A stretch of DNA of 49,614 bases from Silanimonas sp. (lineage in GTDB: Bacteria > Pseudomonadota > Gammaproteobacteria > Xanthomonadales > Xanthomonadaceae), in contig BPKK01000016.1 of assembly GCA_026005095.1 (NCBI GenBank), forward strand, positions 7,501 to 57,114. The letters run 5' to 3'. The notes beneath the pieces were generated by a model. That model saw nothing but the letters and a program-made list of their open reading frames with translations, did not search any database and was not told where the DNA came from. Position numbers and translations under genes: made by a program. This document shows positions 17,325-27,743 of the stretch, piece by piece. Every line of letters begins with the position of its first letter. Position 1 is the first letter of the stretch.

Positions 17325-19237
17325 GCCAGAGGTTCCTCCGAAAGATAGGTATAACCGGTGAGACCTGCCTCCAGGGCGGCGAGACAGGCTGCTGCCTCGG
17401 GCGCCGGCAGGCCGGCGGCCTCGACCCGGGCGCGGTAGCGCGAACGCAGGTCCTCGAGCCGGTAGCCCACGTAGTCGAGCATCACATCGGTGGTGTCCCC
17501 CCGGCGCTGGGTGGCGAGGGTATAGCCCCCTCCACCGTCGAGGCGCACCGCCACGGTGTCGGTATCGCCGAACAGGTTATGGATGTCGCCCAGCGTCTCC
17601 TGGTAGGCACCGACCATGGCGATGGCGAGCAGATAGGGCGCGCCCGGGCGCGGGGGGTGCAGAGGCAGGGAGGCATCGAGGGCCTCGCTCTCCACATAGG
17701 TATCGATGCGGCCGTCGGAGTCGCAGGTCAGATCGGCGATCACGCCGCGGCGGGTCGGTTCCTCGTCCAGGCGCTCCACCGGCACGATCGGGAACACCTG
17801 TTCGATGGCCCAGACGTCGGGGATCGATTCGAACACCGAGAAATTGACGAAGTACTTGTCGACCAGACGCTCGTTGAGCTCGTCGAGCACCGGGCGGTGG
17901 CTCTTCTCCTCGGCCGAGAGGCGCTGCCGCACCGCATGGGCGATGGCGTAGAAAAGATCGTCGAGCAGGGCGCGCTGCTCGATGCCAAGCTGGCCGAGTG
18001 CGAACAGGGTCTGGCCCTCGGCGAGGTAGTGCTGGGCCTCGTGGAAGAGCTCGACCGGCGGACGCACATCCAGCTCGGCCTGCACTTCGCGCAGGTGGCG
18101 GATGACGGCGGGCTCGCCCGGCATGGTCGGCGGCACACGGCCTTCCGGCGCACGCTCCACTTCCGAGACGTTCACCACCATCACCGCGTGGTGCGCGGTC
18201 ATGGCGCGGCCGGCCTCGGTGACGAGACGCGGCTGTGGCAGGCCATGCTCGGCGCAGGCCTCGGAAAGCGGCTGCAGCAGGGTGTAGGCGTACTGCTCGA
18301 GTCCGTAATTGATGGAGCAGAAAGACCGCGAGCGCGTACCTTCGTAATCGACGCCAAGGCCACCACCGGCGTCCATGATGCGGATCGGACAGCAGCGCTT
18401 CGACAGCTCGACGAAGTAGTTCACCGCCTCGCGCATGCCGCTGGCGATGTCGCGCACATTGCTGATCTGCGAGCCCATGTGGAAGTGGAGCATGGCCACG
18501 CTCTCGCCGAGGCCCGCGGCCTGCAGGCGATCGACGGCATCCAGTACTTGGCGCGGCGAAAGGCCGAACTTGGCCTTGTCCCCACCGCTGTTCTGCCACT
18601 TGCCGGCGCCGAGCGAAGCGAGCCTGAGGCGGATGCCGACCACCGGCGTGACGCCCAGCGCCCGCGACTCCTCGATGATCAACGCCACTTCCGAGGGCTT
18701 CTCGATCACGATCACGGTATCGAGCCCGAGGCGCCGACTCATCAGGGCGAGACGGATGAACTCGCGGTCCTTGTAGCCGTTGCAGACCACCAGACTTCCC
18801 GAACGGGCGAGCGCCAGCACGGCCATCAGCTCGGGCTTGCTGCCGGCCTCGAGGCCGAAATCTGCGGTGTACGGCGCCTCGCCCACCGGCGCACCCACGC
18901 GCGCCAGCTCGCCGGCCACGCCGGCATGCTGGTTCACCTTGATCGGATAGACCGCCGTGTAACCGCCGCGATAGTCGAGTTCGCGCATGGCGCCGGCGAA
19001 GGCTGCCTGCAACCTGCCGAGGCGATGGCCGAGGATGTCGGAGAAACGCAGCAGCAAGGGCAGCTTGTGGCCCATGCCGCGGGCACGCTCGACGACCTCC
19101 GACAGCGCCACGGCGGGGCCGGCCTCGCCGCACGGGCGCGCCACCAGGCGGCCGTGGGCGTCGATGTCGAAATAGCCATCGGACCAGTACGGAATGGAAT
19201 AGGTGTGGCGGGCGCGGTCGAGCGTCCAGGCGGACAT
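17321..19237 (-). CDS. speA: biosynthetic arginine decarboxylase
   Basis: PLP-dependent fold-III decarboxylase making agmatine from arginine for polyamine synthesis. 638 residues, typical for SpeA. The N-terminus MSAWTLDRARHTYSIPYWSD is the family start. The PLP lysine lies in YPIKVNQH (about residue 99), and a glycine-rich GGGLGVDYEG and C-terminal IHNLFGDTDTVAVRLDGGG are visible. ATG 19237 is chosen; the open frame continues upstream but reads antisense to speE. It is divergent from speE (132 bp gap), where a TACACT -10-like hexamer (minus strand 19274-19269) could serve speA. Confidence 0.95.
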   Translation of the reverse strand: MSAWTLDRARHTYSIPYWSDGYFDIDAHGRLVARPCGEAGPAVALSEVVERARGMGHKLPLLLRFSDILGHRLGRLQAAFAGAMRELDYRGGYTAVYPIKVNQHAGVAGELARVGAPVGEAPYTADFGLEAGSKPELMAVLALARSGSLVVCNGYKDREFIRLALMSRRLGLDTVIVIEKPSEVALIIEESRALGVTPVVGIRLRLASLGAGKWQNSGGDKAKFGLSPRQVLDAVDRLQAAGLGESVAMLHFHMGSQISNVRDIASGMREAVNYFVELSKRCCPIRIMDAGGGLGVDYEGTRSRSFCSINYGLEQYAYTLLQPLSEACAEHGLPQPRLVTEAGRAMTAHHAVMVVNVSEVERAPEGRVPPTMPGEPAVIRHLREVQAELDVRPPVELFHEAQHYLAEGQTLFALGQLGIEQRALLDDLFYAIAHAVRQRLSAEEKSHRPVLDELNERLVDKYFVNFSVFESIPDVWAIEQVFPIVPVERLDEEPTRRGVIADLTCDSDGRIDTYVESEALDASLPLHPPRPGAPYLLAIAMVGAYQETLGDIHNLFGDTDTVAVRLDGGGGYTLATQRRGDTTDVMLDYVGYRLEDLRSRYRARVEAAGLPAPEAAACLAALEAGLTGYTYLSEEPLA

Positions 19238-19369
19238 GGCAGGCAGCCGGTGGAACCAAGGGGCGCGTAGTGTACGACTGAGGGGTGAACGGGGGGCGGT
19301 CGCGGCAGTCCCGGACAGAGAAACGGGGGTAGACTGCGCGCCCCTTGAGTTCGGCCCCGGAGCACCGCG

Positions 19370-20227
19370 ATGAACGCATCCCCGACTTGGCTTCACGAGA
19401 CCTTCGAGCACACCGGCTCGGCCTTCGGCCTGCGCGTGCGGGCGAAGCTGGACGAGGTGCAGTCGCCGTTCCAGAAGATCGAGATCTACGACAGCACCGA
19501 CTGGGGCAAGGTGATGCTGATCGACGGCGCGATGATGGTCACCACGCGCGACAACTTCTTCTACCACGAGATGATGTCGCACGCGCCGCTGTTCACGCAC
19601 ACGAACCCCGAGCACGTCGTCATCATCGGCGGCGGCGACTGCGGCACCCTGCGCGAAGTGCTGAAGCACCCGGGCGTGAAAACCGCCGTGCAGTGCGACA
19701 TCGACGAGCAGGTCACGGTGATGGCCCGCAAGCACTTCCCGGAGCTGTGCGAAAGCAACGACGACCCCCGGGCGACGGTGATGTTCGACGACGGCATCGC
19801 CTACATGAAGAAGGCTCAGCCTTCGAGCATCGACGTGGTGATCGTCGATTCCACCGACCCGGTGGGCCCGGCCGAAGGCCTGTTCAACCGCGCCTTCTAC
19901 GCCGACTGCCTGCGGGCACTCAAGCCGGGCGGCCTGCTGGTGCAGCAGAGCGAGAGCCCGCTCGCCCTGATGCACCTGATCCTCGGCATGCGCGCCGCCA
20001 TGCGCGCCGCCGGCTTCCAGAGCTTCCGCCTGCTGCCCTTCCCGCAGCCCTGCTACCCCACGGGCTACTGGAGCTGCCTGATCGCCTCGAAGGAAGCGCG
20101 CGACCTCACCCAGTTCCGCGAGGCCGACGCCGCCGCCAAGCCCTTCGCCACCGAGTACTACACGGCCGCCGTGCACCGCGGCGCGCTGGCCCTGCCGCCC
20201 TTCGTCGAGAAAGCGCTGGCGGAGTGA
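19370..20227 (+). CDS. speE: polyamine aminopropyltransferase (spermidine synthase)
   Basis: Transfers an aminopropyl group from decarboxylated S-adenosylmethionine to putrescine. 285 residues, normal length. The nucleotide-binding motif reads IIGGGDCGTLREVLKH (family usually GGGDGG). The catalytic region has VVIVDSTDPVGPAEGLF, and QCDIDEQVTVMARKHFPEL contacts the adenosyl moiety. The start is ATG 19370, with a TAGACT -10-like hexamer at 19330-19335. Divergent pairing with speA makes a polyamine locus; agmatine-to-putrescine genes are not in this window. Confidence 0.95.
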   Translation: MNASPTWLHETFEHTGSAFGLRVRAKLDEVQSPFQKIEIYDSTDWGKVMLIDGAMMVTTRDNFFYHEMMSHAPLFTHTNPEHVVIIGGGDCGTLREVLKHPGVKTAVQCDIDEQVTVMARKHFPELCESNDDPRATVMFDDGIAYMKKAQPSSIDVVIVDSTDPVGPAEGLFNRAFYADCLRALKPGGLLVQQSESPLALMHLILGMRAAMRAAGFQSFRLLPFPQPCYPTGYWSCLIASKEARDLTQFREADAAAKPFATEYYTAAVHRGALALPPFVEKALAE

Positions 20228-20257
20228 GGGGGCGCGAGTGACTGACCTGCCCTCCCC

Positions 20258-21181
20258 TTAGCGCCTCTCGGTTCCAACAGCGCCCCTGCCTGCGCGCAGC
20301 ACCAGTAGCTGATTCTGGACATCAATCGCGGCCGTGGCTATGCCGGGCGGCATCGATTGGCGAATTGCATCGCGGAACGAAAGCTCGGGCGAACATCCTG
20401 CTTGGACACAGAGCTCCAAGGTGGCGAATGAGCGCGGGCCACAAGTAGCTGCGATCTCGCACTCCAAGAGCCGCGAGCCGAGTGTGACCGCAACCCCAAA
20501 TCCCTCCTCGTCAAGCCGGTTCCGCGTCATCAAACCATCTCTAACGGCAGGATGTGCGTCGAACCAGATAAACAAAGCATCAAGGAACTCTGAAGCAGAT
20601 CGCCCCTGGGCGATCAGGCCGAGAGCCTCTGTCACCACCGGTGAATCGGAAGGAAGCACACCGGCCCCGAAATCTGACGACGCGAGTGAAGCGAGGGCAC
20701 GCGCCATCAACTCAGAGCCTTGAAAGGTTGGCTCAGGAAGCGAGTCAGCAGCCTGAATCCAACGACGGCACCGCTCTAACAGCAGTACTGCTGCATCACT
20801 TGAAGGAGTGGGGATGCCAAACTTGTCTATGGGATCCCTCCCAACATTACGGGCAGCCTCACAAGCCGTCCCTATCCGGCCTACGACAGCGAGGTACTCC
20901 CGAGAGTTGCTCCCGTAAAGGGCCAACGCATGCTCCGCCACAGAGTAGAGATCAGCCGCACGGTCGAAGCCCTTTAGGGATGTCGCATTTTCCGAGCGAC
21001 CAACAGGATCCCACACCGGAGCCTCCCCCTCACTGGGTGCTTGACGAACACTTGTCGAAGTTTCAGCTGGGATGACGGTCTCACTGATCCAGCGCTCATG
21101 CCATGCAGACAACGCAAAAAAGAGTACGCTCACCGGCAGAGCGACCAGCGCCACCAACAGAACGCGCTTTTTTCTGGCCAT
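20258..21181 (-). CDS. cassette A second gene: membrane-anchored protein of unknown function
   Basis: 307 residues. It has a basic N-terminus (MARKKR), one hydrophobic helix (about 7-27, VLLVALVALPVSVLFFALSA), and a helical extracytoplasmic domain with cysteines in the pattern CEIAATCGPRSFATLELCVQ near the C-terminus. No known domain is recognised. ATG 21181 overlaps the upstream gene's stop as TGATG, so the two are coupled; an ATG at 21190 is an alternative. Base composition is visibly less GC-rich than the flanking speE and glnK, suggesting acquisition. Convergent with speE (30 bp gap). Confidence 0.75.
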   Translation of the reverse strand: MARKKRVLLVALVALPVSVLFFALSAWHERWISETVIPAETSTSVRQAPSEGEAPVWDPVGRSENATSLKGFDRAADLYSVAEHALALYGSNSREYLAVVGRIGTACEAARNVGRDPIDKFGIPTPSSDAAVLLLERCRRWIQAADSLPEPTFQGSELMARALASLASSDFGAGVLPSDSPVVTEALGLIAQGRSASEFLDALFIWFDAHPAVRDGLMTRNRLDEEGFGVAVTLGSRLLECEIAATCGPRSFATLELCVQAGCSPELSFRDAIRQSMPPGIATAAIDVQNQLLVLRAGRGAVGTERR

Positions 21182-21897
21182 CACGGGCATTTGAGAGATC
21201 CGCTTACAGGGACAGGATGGATCGACCATGCCGTCGCGGTAGGCGGCCCTCCGACTGCCCGCCAAAGCTCGGCACCACCATCGTCATAGGTCACGCGAAC
21301 CAGTTCACCTCGCCCAATGGGCCGCCCTGCCAGCCACCGTGCTGCGGCATAAGGCGCGACATCCTTGTGTGCATGCATTTGCCTGGACCCCACATCAGAC
21401 AGGCACGTCGCAGCTTCATCATTCGCAGGATTATCCGGCACAGACGTGCCTAGGCTAGACGTCACCCGCCTCCTACCTCCGAGACCCCCGAAACTCAGAA
21501 CCCGGACAAAGGCTCTCCCTAGGAACGCCCTCGATGGAAGTGACGTGGTCACCGTGACAGGCGGAAGGGTGGGCGGCTGGCAATTGCTCACCCTCTCGTT
21601 GTCGTCATCCCCAATGTACTCCACCACATCACCAGGTTGCGACTCTGGCGGAGAAAACAGCAGATCGGCATCGAAGTAGCTCGCAACTAGCACATGCCGT
21701 TGAAGCGATTCATCCCAGTGGTACACGCCCACATTGTGCGAGGGATCAGCGACATGGATCTGCTCTTCGGCGATGAGTCGTAACGTCACCGGGTCATCGA
21801 TGCCGTACGGCATGTTCCCACAGGCCAAGGCTTCATGAGGCAGGACGCTTAAAGCAGCACCAGCAACCAGAAGACGGATCAATCCGATTCGATTCAT
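21181..21897 (-). CDS. cassette A first gene: small secreted protein of unknown function
   Basis: 238 residues with a signal peptide (1-25, ending EALA before CGNMPYG). The mature part has no recognised domain; it includes a TLPPVTVTTSLP segment and a C-terminal region GELVRVTYDDGGAELWRAV that may be a small beta domain. ATG 21897 is chosen because the signal peptide begins there; an upstream TTG would add 14 unlikely residues. No Shine-Dalgarno is evident. It is the first gene behind a putative poly-G promoter (21952-21982) and is coupled to the next gene by TGATG. Lower GC than neighbours. Confidence 0.75.
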   Translation of the reverse strand: MNRIGLIRLLVAGAALSVLPHEALACGNMPYGIDDPVTLRLIAEEQIHVADPSHNVGVYHWDESLQRHVLVASYFDADLLFSPPESQPGDVVEYIGDDDNERVSNCQPPTLPPVTVTTSLPSRAFLGRAFVRVLSFGGLGGRRRVTSSLGTSVPDNPANDEAATCLSDVGSRQMHAHKDVAPYAAARWLAGRPIGRGELVRVTYDDGGAELWRAVGGPPTATAWSIHPVPVSGSLKCP

Positions 21898-21933
21898 TGG
21901 GGGGATTTCTTGCGGGAGGAAAGGAGGGGGATG

Positions 21934-21944
21934 CTGCAAAGCAG
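21934..21944 (-). promoter_or_regulatory. palindrome CTGCTTTGCAG, possible operator or 5' UTR hairpin
   Basis: CTGC-TTT-GCAG on the minus strand, extended to a 7-bp perfect stem at 21931-21947. It lies 36 nt before the start codon and at or just after the expected transcription start of the putative promoter. A near-identical palindrome (one base different) lies 35 nt before the first gene of cassette B (42258-42268). Confidence 0.5.
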
Positions 21945-21951
21945 CATGCAG

Positions 21952-21982
21952 ACGCTACCCCCCCCCCCAAGATCCCCGTCAA
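21952..21982 (-). promoter_or_regulatory. putative promoter with 11-G spacer tract (cassette A)
   Basis: Minus strand: TTGACG (21982-21977), a 19-nt spacer ending in TT and an uninterrupted run of 11 G (21968-21958), then TAGCGT (21957-21952). The -35 is close to consensus; the -10 is weak. It starts 4 nt after the glnK stop. The same arrangement with TTGACG, TT, 11 G and TACGAT precedes cassette B. Seen in sequence; promoter function and length variation are inferred. Confidence 0.5.
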
Positions 21983-21986
21983 GCCC

Positions 21987-23720
<1,734 letters not shown>

Positions 23721-23945
23721 GGCCGTGCACCGAGCTTCCCCGTGCATGTGCCTATCCCCTCGTGGTGGAAATCCCCGGGGCAAGGACACCAGACATGGCT
23801 CGATTGTCTACGTCACCGCGCCTGTGCTTTGATATTGCCCCCCCACGCCGGGGCCGCCGTCTGCCGACGGCAGGGCGGGCGTTCCTCCGACAGCCGGCGC
23901 GGGCACTGGGCGCGATGCTGGCCTCCCCCACACGGACCCTTCCCG

Positions 23946-24212
23946 ATGATCGACCTCAAGGCCATCGACGAGCTCGCCCGCCGCCTCGGCGAGCTGGTGC
24001 CGCCCGAGCTGGATGCCGCCCGCGCCGACATCGAGAAGAACATGCGTGCGGTGCTGCAGGCGGGCCTAGCCCGCCTCGACCTCGTGACCCGCGAGGAGTT
24101 CGAAGTGCAGCAGCTGGTGCTGCGCCGTACCCGCGAGAAACTAGAAGCGCTGGAGCGCGCGGTGGCCGCGCTCGAGGCTGAAGGCCGCAGTAACGACGCC
24201 GCGCGCCACTGA
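23946..24212 (+). CDS. ubiK: UbiK/YqiC-family accessory factor (BMFP)
   Basis: 88 residues, almost entirely helical. The N-terminal amphipathic helix MIDLKAIDELARRLGELVP is followed by a C-terminal coiled coil TREEFEVQQLVLRRTREKLEA, the hallmark of the Brucella membrane-fusogenic protein family. In E. coli the homologue aids ubiquinone synthesis. ATG 23946 is the homologous start. Located between amtB (divergent) and comM (10 bp downstream), a common gammaproteobacterial neighbourhood. Confidence 0.88.
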   Translation: MIDLKAIDELARRLGELVPPELDAARADIEKNMRAVLQAGLARLDLVTREEFEVQQLVLRRTREKLEALERAVAALEAEGRSNDAARH

Positions 24213-24222
24213 GGCGCTTGCC

Positions 24223-25833
24223 ATGTCGCTTTCCCTGGTGCACAGCCGTGCACGCTGCGGCGTGCGCGCGCCGGAAGTGCGGGTCGAGGTCTTCATGGCC
24301 GGCGGCCTGCCCTCGATCACCCTGGCCGGCCTTTCCGGCAGTGCCGCCCGTGAATCGCGCGAGCGCCTGCGGGCTGCCCTGCAGGCCAGCGGCTTTACGC
24401 TGCCGAGCAAGCGCATCACGGTGAACCTCGCCCCGGCCGAGCTGCCGAAGGACGGCGCGCGCTTCGACCTGCCGATGGCGGTGGGCCTGCTAGCCGCAGC
24501 CGGGCAGCTGCCGGAGGGCGCGCTGCGTGACATCGAGTGCTATGGCGAGCTCTCACTCTCCGGGGCGCTGCGCCCTTTTAGCGGCGCCCTGCCGGCGGCC
24601 ATCGCCGCGGCACGGGCCGGGCGCGCCGTGATCCTGCCCGAAGAGAACGCCGCCGATGCCGCCTGCGCCCAGGGCGCGGCGGTGTTCGGGGCACGCACCC
24701 TCGCCCAGGTGGTGGCGCACCTGCGCGGTGAGCGCCGGCTGCCCCGGCAGGCGGGCGGCCCGCCGGCATCGGTGGACGGTACCGCCATGCCGCCCATCCC
24801 CGATCTTTCCGCCGTGGTAGGGCAGGCACAGGGCAAGCGGGCTCTGGAGATCGCCGCCGCCGGGGCGCACGCACTGCGATTGATAGGACCGCCGGGCTGC
24901 GGCAAGACCCTGCTGGCGCGCTGTCTGCCCGGCCTGCTGCCGGCCCTCAGCGAGGAAGAAGCGCTGGAGCTGGCGGTGGTCCGAAGCCTGGCCGCGCCCC
25001 TGCGCGAGGCCGGGGGCTGGCCGCGGCAGCGCCCCTTCCGTGCCCCGATGCACGGGGCGAGCGCCGTGGCCCTGGTGGGCGGCGGTGGCCTGCCGCGGCC
25101 GGGCGAGCTCTCGCTGGCCCACCACGGCGTGCTCTTCCTCGATGAGTTGCCGGAATGGCCGCGCGCCAGCCTGGAGGCCCTGCGAGAGCCGCTGGAGTCG
25201 GGCCGAGTCGAGATCGCACGCGCTGCCGCGCAGGCCGAGTTCCCCGCCCGCCCCCTGCTGGTCACGGCCATGAACCCCTGCCCCTGCGGCTGGGCCGGCG
25301 ACCCTTCAGGGCGCTGCGCCTGCCCAGCCGAGGCCATCGCCCGCTACCAGGCGCGAGTGAGTGGGCCGCTGCTCGATCGCATCGACCTGCACGTGCACTT
25401 GCCGCGGGTTCCGGCCACGCAGCTGGTGCGGCGCGACGCCATCGCCGTCGCCGAGGGCAGCGCCACGGTACGCGCCCGGGTGCAGGCGGCACGAGCCCGG
25501 CAGATGGCACGCCAGGGCAGGCCGAATGCCCACCTCGCGCCGGGTGAGCTGGAAACCCATTGCCAGGCCAGCCCCAGCGCCCTCGCTCTGCTGGAACGGG
25601 CCGCCGAGCGCCTGCGCCTCTCCGCCCGCGCTACCCACCGCGTGCTGCGGGTGGCACGCACACTGGCCGACCTCGCCGACGCCGGAGCGATCGAGCCACC
25701 GCAGATCGCCGAGGCGCTGGCCTTCCGCAGCACCGGAGTATCCTGCGAAACCGCCGCGCTGCCAGCGGCTACACTCGGGCCATCTCTCTCGGGTGCAGGC
25801 ATGGCAAGGCATGGAGTGGCTGGAACGGACTGA
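24223..25833 (+). CDS. comM: ComM/YifB family Mg chelatase-like AAA+ ATPase
   Basis: 536 residues. The N-terminal ChlI domain (FMAGGLPSITLAGLSGSAARESRERLRAAL) and AAA+ core with Walker A GPPGCGKTLLARCLPG (about residue 223) and LFLDELPEW (Walker B) are clear. A four-cysteine element (NPCPCGWAGDPSGRCACP) and C-terminal Mg-chelatase domain follow. ComM is a hexameric helicase promoting branch migration during natural transformation. The last 30 or so residues extend past the usual end and overlap the start of the antiporter gene by 23 bp. Likely co-transcribed with ubiK. Confidence 0.94.
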   Translation: MSLSLVHSRARCGVRAPEVRVEVFMAGGLPSITLAGLSGSAARESRERLRAALQASGFTLPSKRITVNLAPAELPKDGARFDLPMAVGLLAAAGQLPEGALRDIECYGELSLSGALRPFSGALPAAIAAARAGRAVILPEENAADAACAQGAAVFGARTLAQVVAHLRGERRLPRQAGGPPASVDGTAMPPIPDLSAVVGQAQGKRALEIAAAGAHALRLIGPPGCGKTLLARCLPGLLPALSEEEALELAVVRSLAAPLREAGGWPRQRPFRAPMHGASAVALVGGGGLPRPGELSLAHHGVLFLDELPEWPRASLEALREPLESGRVEIARAAAQAEFPARPLLVTAMNPCPCGWAGDPSGRCACPAEAIARYQARVSGPLLDRIDLHVHLPRVPATQLVRRDAIAVAEGSATVRARVQAARARQMARQGRPNAHLAPGELETHCQASPSALALLERAAERLRLSARATHRVLRVARTLADLADAGAIEPPQIAEALAFRSTGVSCETAALPAATLGPSLSGAGMARHGVAGTD

Positions 25834-27589
25834 TACCTGGCTGCTCGGCATCGCGCTCGTCGCACTGCTCGGCATCGGATCCAGCCTCGTCGCCCGCCGC
25901 TTCGGCGCCCCCCTGCTCCTCGTCTTCCTCGGCTTTGGCGCCCTGCTCGGCCCGGAGGGGTTCGGGCTCACGGTGCACCCGGGCCTGGCCTATGCCATCG
26001 GCGCGCTGGCCCTGTCGATCATCCTCTTCGATGGCGGCCTGCACACCCGCCTCGCGCCGATCCGCAGCGCCATCGCCCCCTCGCTGCTGCTCGCCACCCT
26101 CGGCGTGGCACTCACCGCCGGTGTCACTGCCGGGGCGGCACACCTGCTGTTCGGACTGCCGGCGCTGGAAGCCCTGCTGCTGGGCGCCGTGCTGGCTTCC
26201 ACCGATGCCGCAGCGGTGTTCTTCCTGCTGCGCGGCGCCGGCATCACTTTGCCGAAGCGGGTGCATGGCGTGCTGGAGGTGGAGTCGGGCAGCAACGACC
26301 CGATGGCGGTCTTTCTCACCCTGCTGTTCTGCTCCTGGCTCGCCCTCGGCGAGGAGGCGGTGAACCTCGGGGCCATGCTCTCCTCCCTGCTCATACAACT
26401 GGGCCTGGGCGGCCTGCTGGGATGGGTCGGCGGACGGCTGATCGCCACTGGGCTGAACCGCCTGGAGCTCGATGGCCTGCACCCGCTGCTGGCCCTGGCC
26501 GGAGCGATCGCGGTGTTCGCCGCCACCAACATGCTCGGCGGCAGCGGCTTCCTCGCCGTCTACGTGGCCGGGCTCACCGTGGGCCAGCGCCCGGTGCGCG
26601 CCATCGCCAACGTCACCGCCGTGCAGCATGCCGCCACTTGGCTGGCGCAGGGCGTGATGTTCCTGCTGCTCGGCATGCTGGCCGTGCCCTCGGCCCTACT
26701 GGGGCACCTGCTGCCGGCGCTGGGTCTCGCCGCCAGCCTGATGCTGCTCGCTCGCCCCCTGGCAGTGGCGCTCTGCCTCGCACCTTTCCGCTTCCGCCGA
26801 ATGGAGATCGGCTTCGTCGGCTGGGTGGGCCTGCGCGGCGCTGTGGGCATCTTCCTCGCCTCCCTGCCCCTGCTGATGCAGCTGCCCAATGCCGAGCTCT
26901 ACTTCAACGTGGCCTTCGTGGTGGTGGTGACCTCCCTGCTGGTGCAGGGCTGGACGCTGAAACCGGCGGCCCGGCTGTTCCGGGTGGCGCTGCCGCGGCG
27001 TGAAACCGCCACCCGGCGTATCGAGCTCGACCTGCCCGGCCAGCTGGAGTACGAGCTGGTGGGCTACCACGTACGGCCGCGCAGCGCGGTGCTCTCGAAG
27101 AACGCCGAGTTGCCGGGCTGGGCACGGCCGGCCATGGTGGTGCGCGAGGAGGCCATCCTGCTGCCGAACGAAGCCGGAGCACTGCGTGCCGGCGACACCG
27201 CCTATTTCCTCGCTCCGCCGGGCGAGGTCTACCGCTTAGACTGGCTGTTCGCCGAAGGGCAGGAGGCGAGGGAGGCCGAACACGAGGCCTTCGGCGCCTT
27301 TTCCCTGCCCGGCGACGTACCGCTCGGCGAACTCGCCGCCTTCTACGACCTGCCAATTCCGCCGCGCTACGCCGTGCATACCGCAGCGGAAATGTTCGAC
27401 GCCCGCTTCGAAAACGAGGTGCATGTCGGCGACCGCATCGCCCTCGGTGGCGCCACCCTGGTGGTACGCAAGGTGCGCGGTAACCGCGCGGTGGAGATCG
27501 GCATCGTCTTCCATGCCGATTCCTTGGGCCGCCTGCAGCGTTGGTTGCTGCGCTGCCGCGATGCCCTGCGCCGCCGGCTGCGCCCCTAG
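25811..27589 (+). CDS. cvrA: K+/H+ antiporter, CPA1 family (CvrA/NhaP2-like)
   Basis: About 592 residues. The N-terminal 400 form roughly 12 membrane helices of a CPA1 antiporter, with LGAVLASTDAAAVFFLLRG and EVESGSNDPMAVFLTLLF as ion-pathway motifs. An RCK_C-like domain (about 420-480) and a CorC/HlyC-type domain (about 500-580, PPRYAVHTAAEMFDA) follow, as in E. coli NhaP2. It would export K+ or related ions under osmotic or pH stress. ATG 25811 lies inside the 3' end of comM; a TACACT -10-like hexamer at 25770-25775 may give a separate promoter. Confidence 0.9.
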   Translation: MEWLERTDTWLLGIALVALLGIGSSLVARRFGAPLLLVFLGFGALLGPEGFGLTVHPGLAYAIGALALSIILFDGGLHTRLAPIRSAIAPSLLLATLGVALTAGVTAGAAHLLFGLPALEALLLGAVLASTDAAAVFFLLRGAGITLPKRVHGVLEVESGSNDPMAVFLTLLFCSWLALGEEAVNLGAMLSSLLIQLGLGGLLGWVGGRLIATGLNRLELDGLHPLLALAGAIAVFAATNMLGGSGFLAVYVAGLTVGQRPVRAIANVTAVQHAATWLAQGVMFLLLGMLAVPSALLGHLLPALGLAASLMLLARPLAVALCLAPFRFRRMEIGFVGWVGLRGAVGIFLASLPLLMQLPNAELYFNVAFVVVVTSLLVQGWTLKPAARLFRVALPRRETATRRIELDLPGQLEYELVGYHVRPRSAVLSKNAELPGWARPAMVVREEAILLPNEAGALRAGDTAYFLAPPGEVYRLDWLFAEGQEAREAEHEAFGAFSLPGDVPLGELAAFYDLPIPPRYAVHTAAEMFDARFENEVHVGDRIALGGATLVVRKVRGNRAVEIGIVFHADSLGRLQRWLLRCRDALRRRLRP

Positions 27590-27743
27590 GGCGCTTGCGG
27601 TCAGCGGCGGTTCACGTTACACAGTCACACAGGCCCGGTGCCCCGGCGCCGGCCCTACCCTCCGCCCTGACGCCCGTGTCCGCCGGCCCCGCCGGCGGCG
27701 GGCGGCTCGGCCCCTGTCCGAACGGTTTTGCGGGAGTCTGGTA

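Noticed and set aside
23838..23844. C7 tract in the amtB/ubiK divergent region as a third phase-variable promoter
   Set aside because: No TTGACG box, TT/TA flanks or palindrome accompany it, and 7 bases is within what GC-rich DNA produces by chance.
23721..23945. Sigma54 promoter for amtB-glnK
   Set aside because: I looked for GG-N10-GC with the usual TGGCAC/TTGC context on the minus strand and found nothing convincing.
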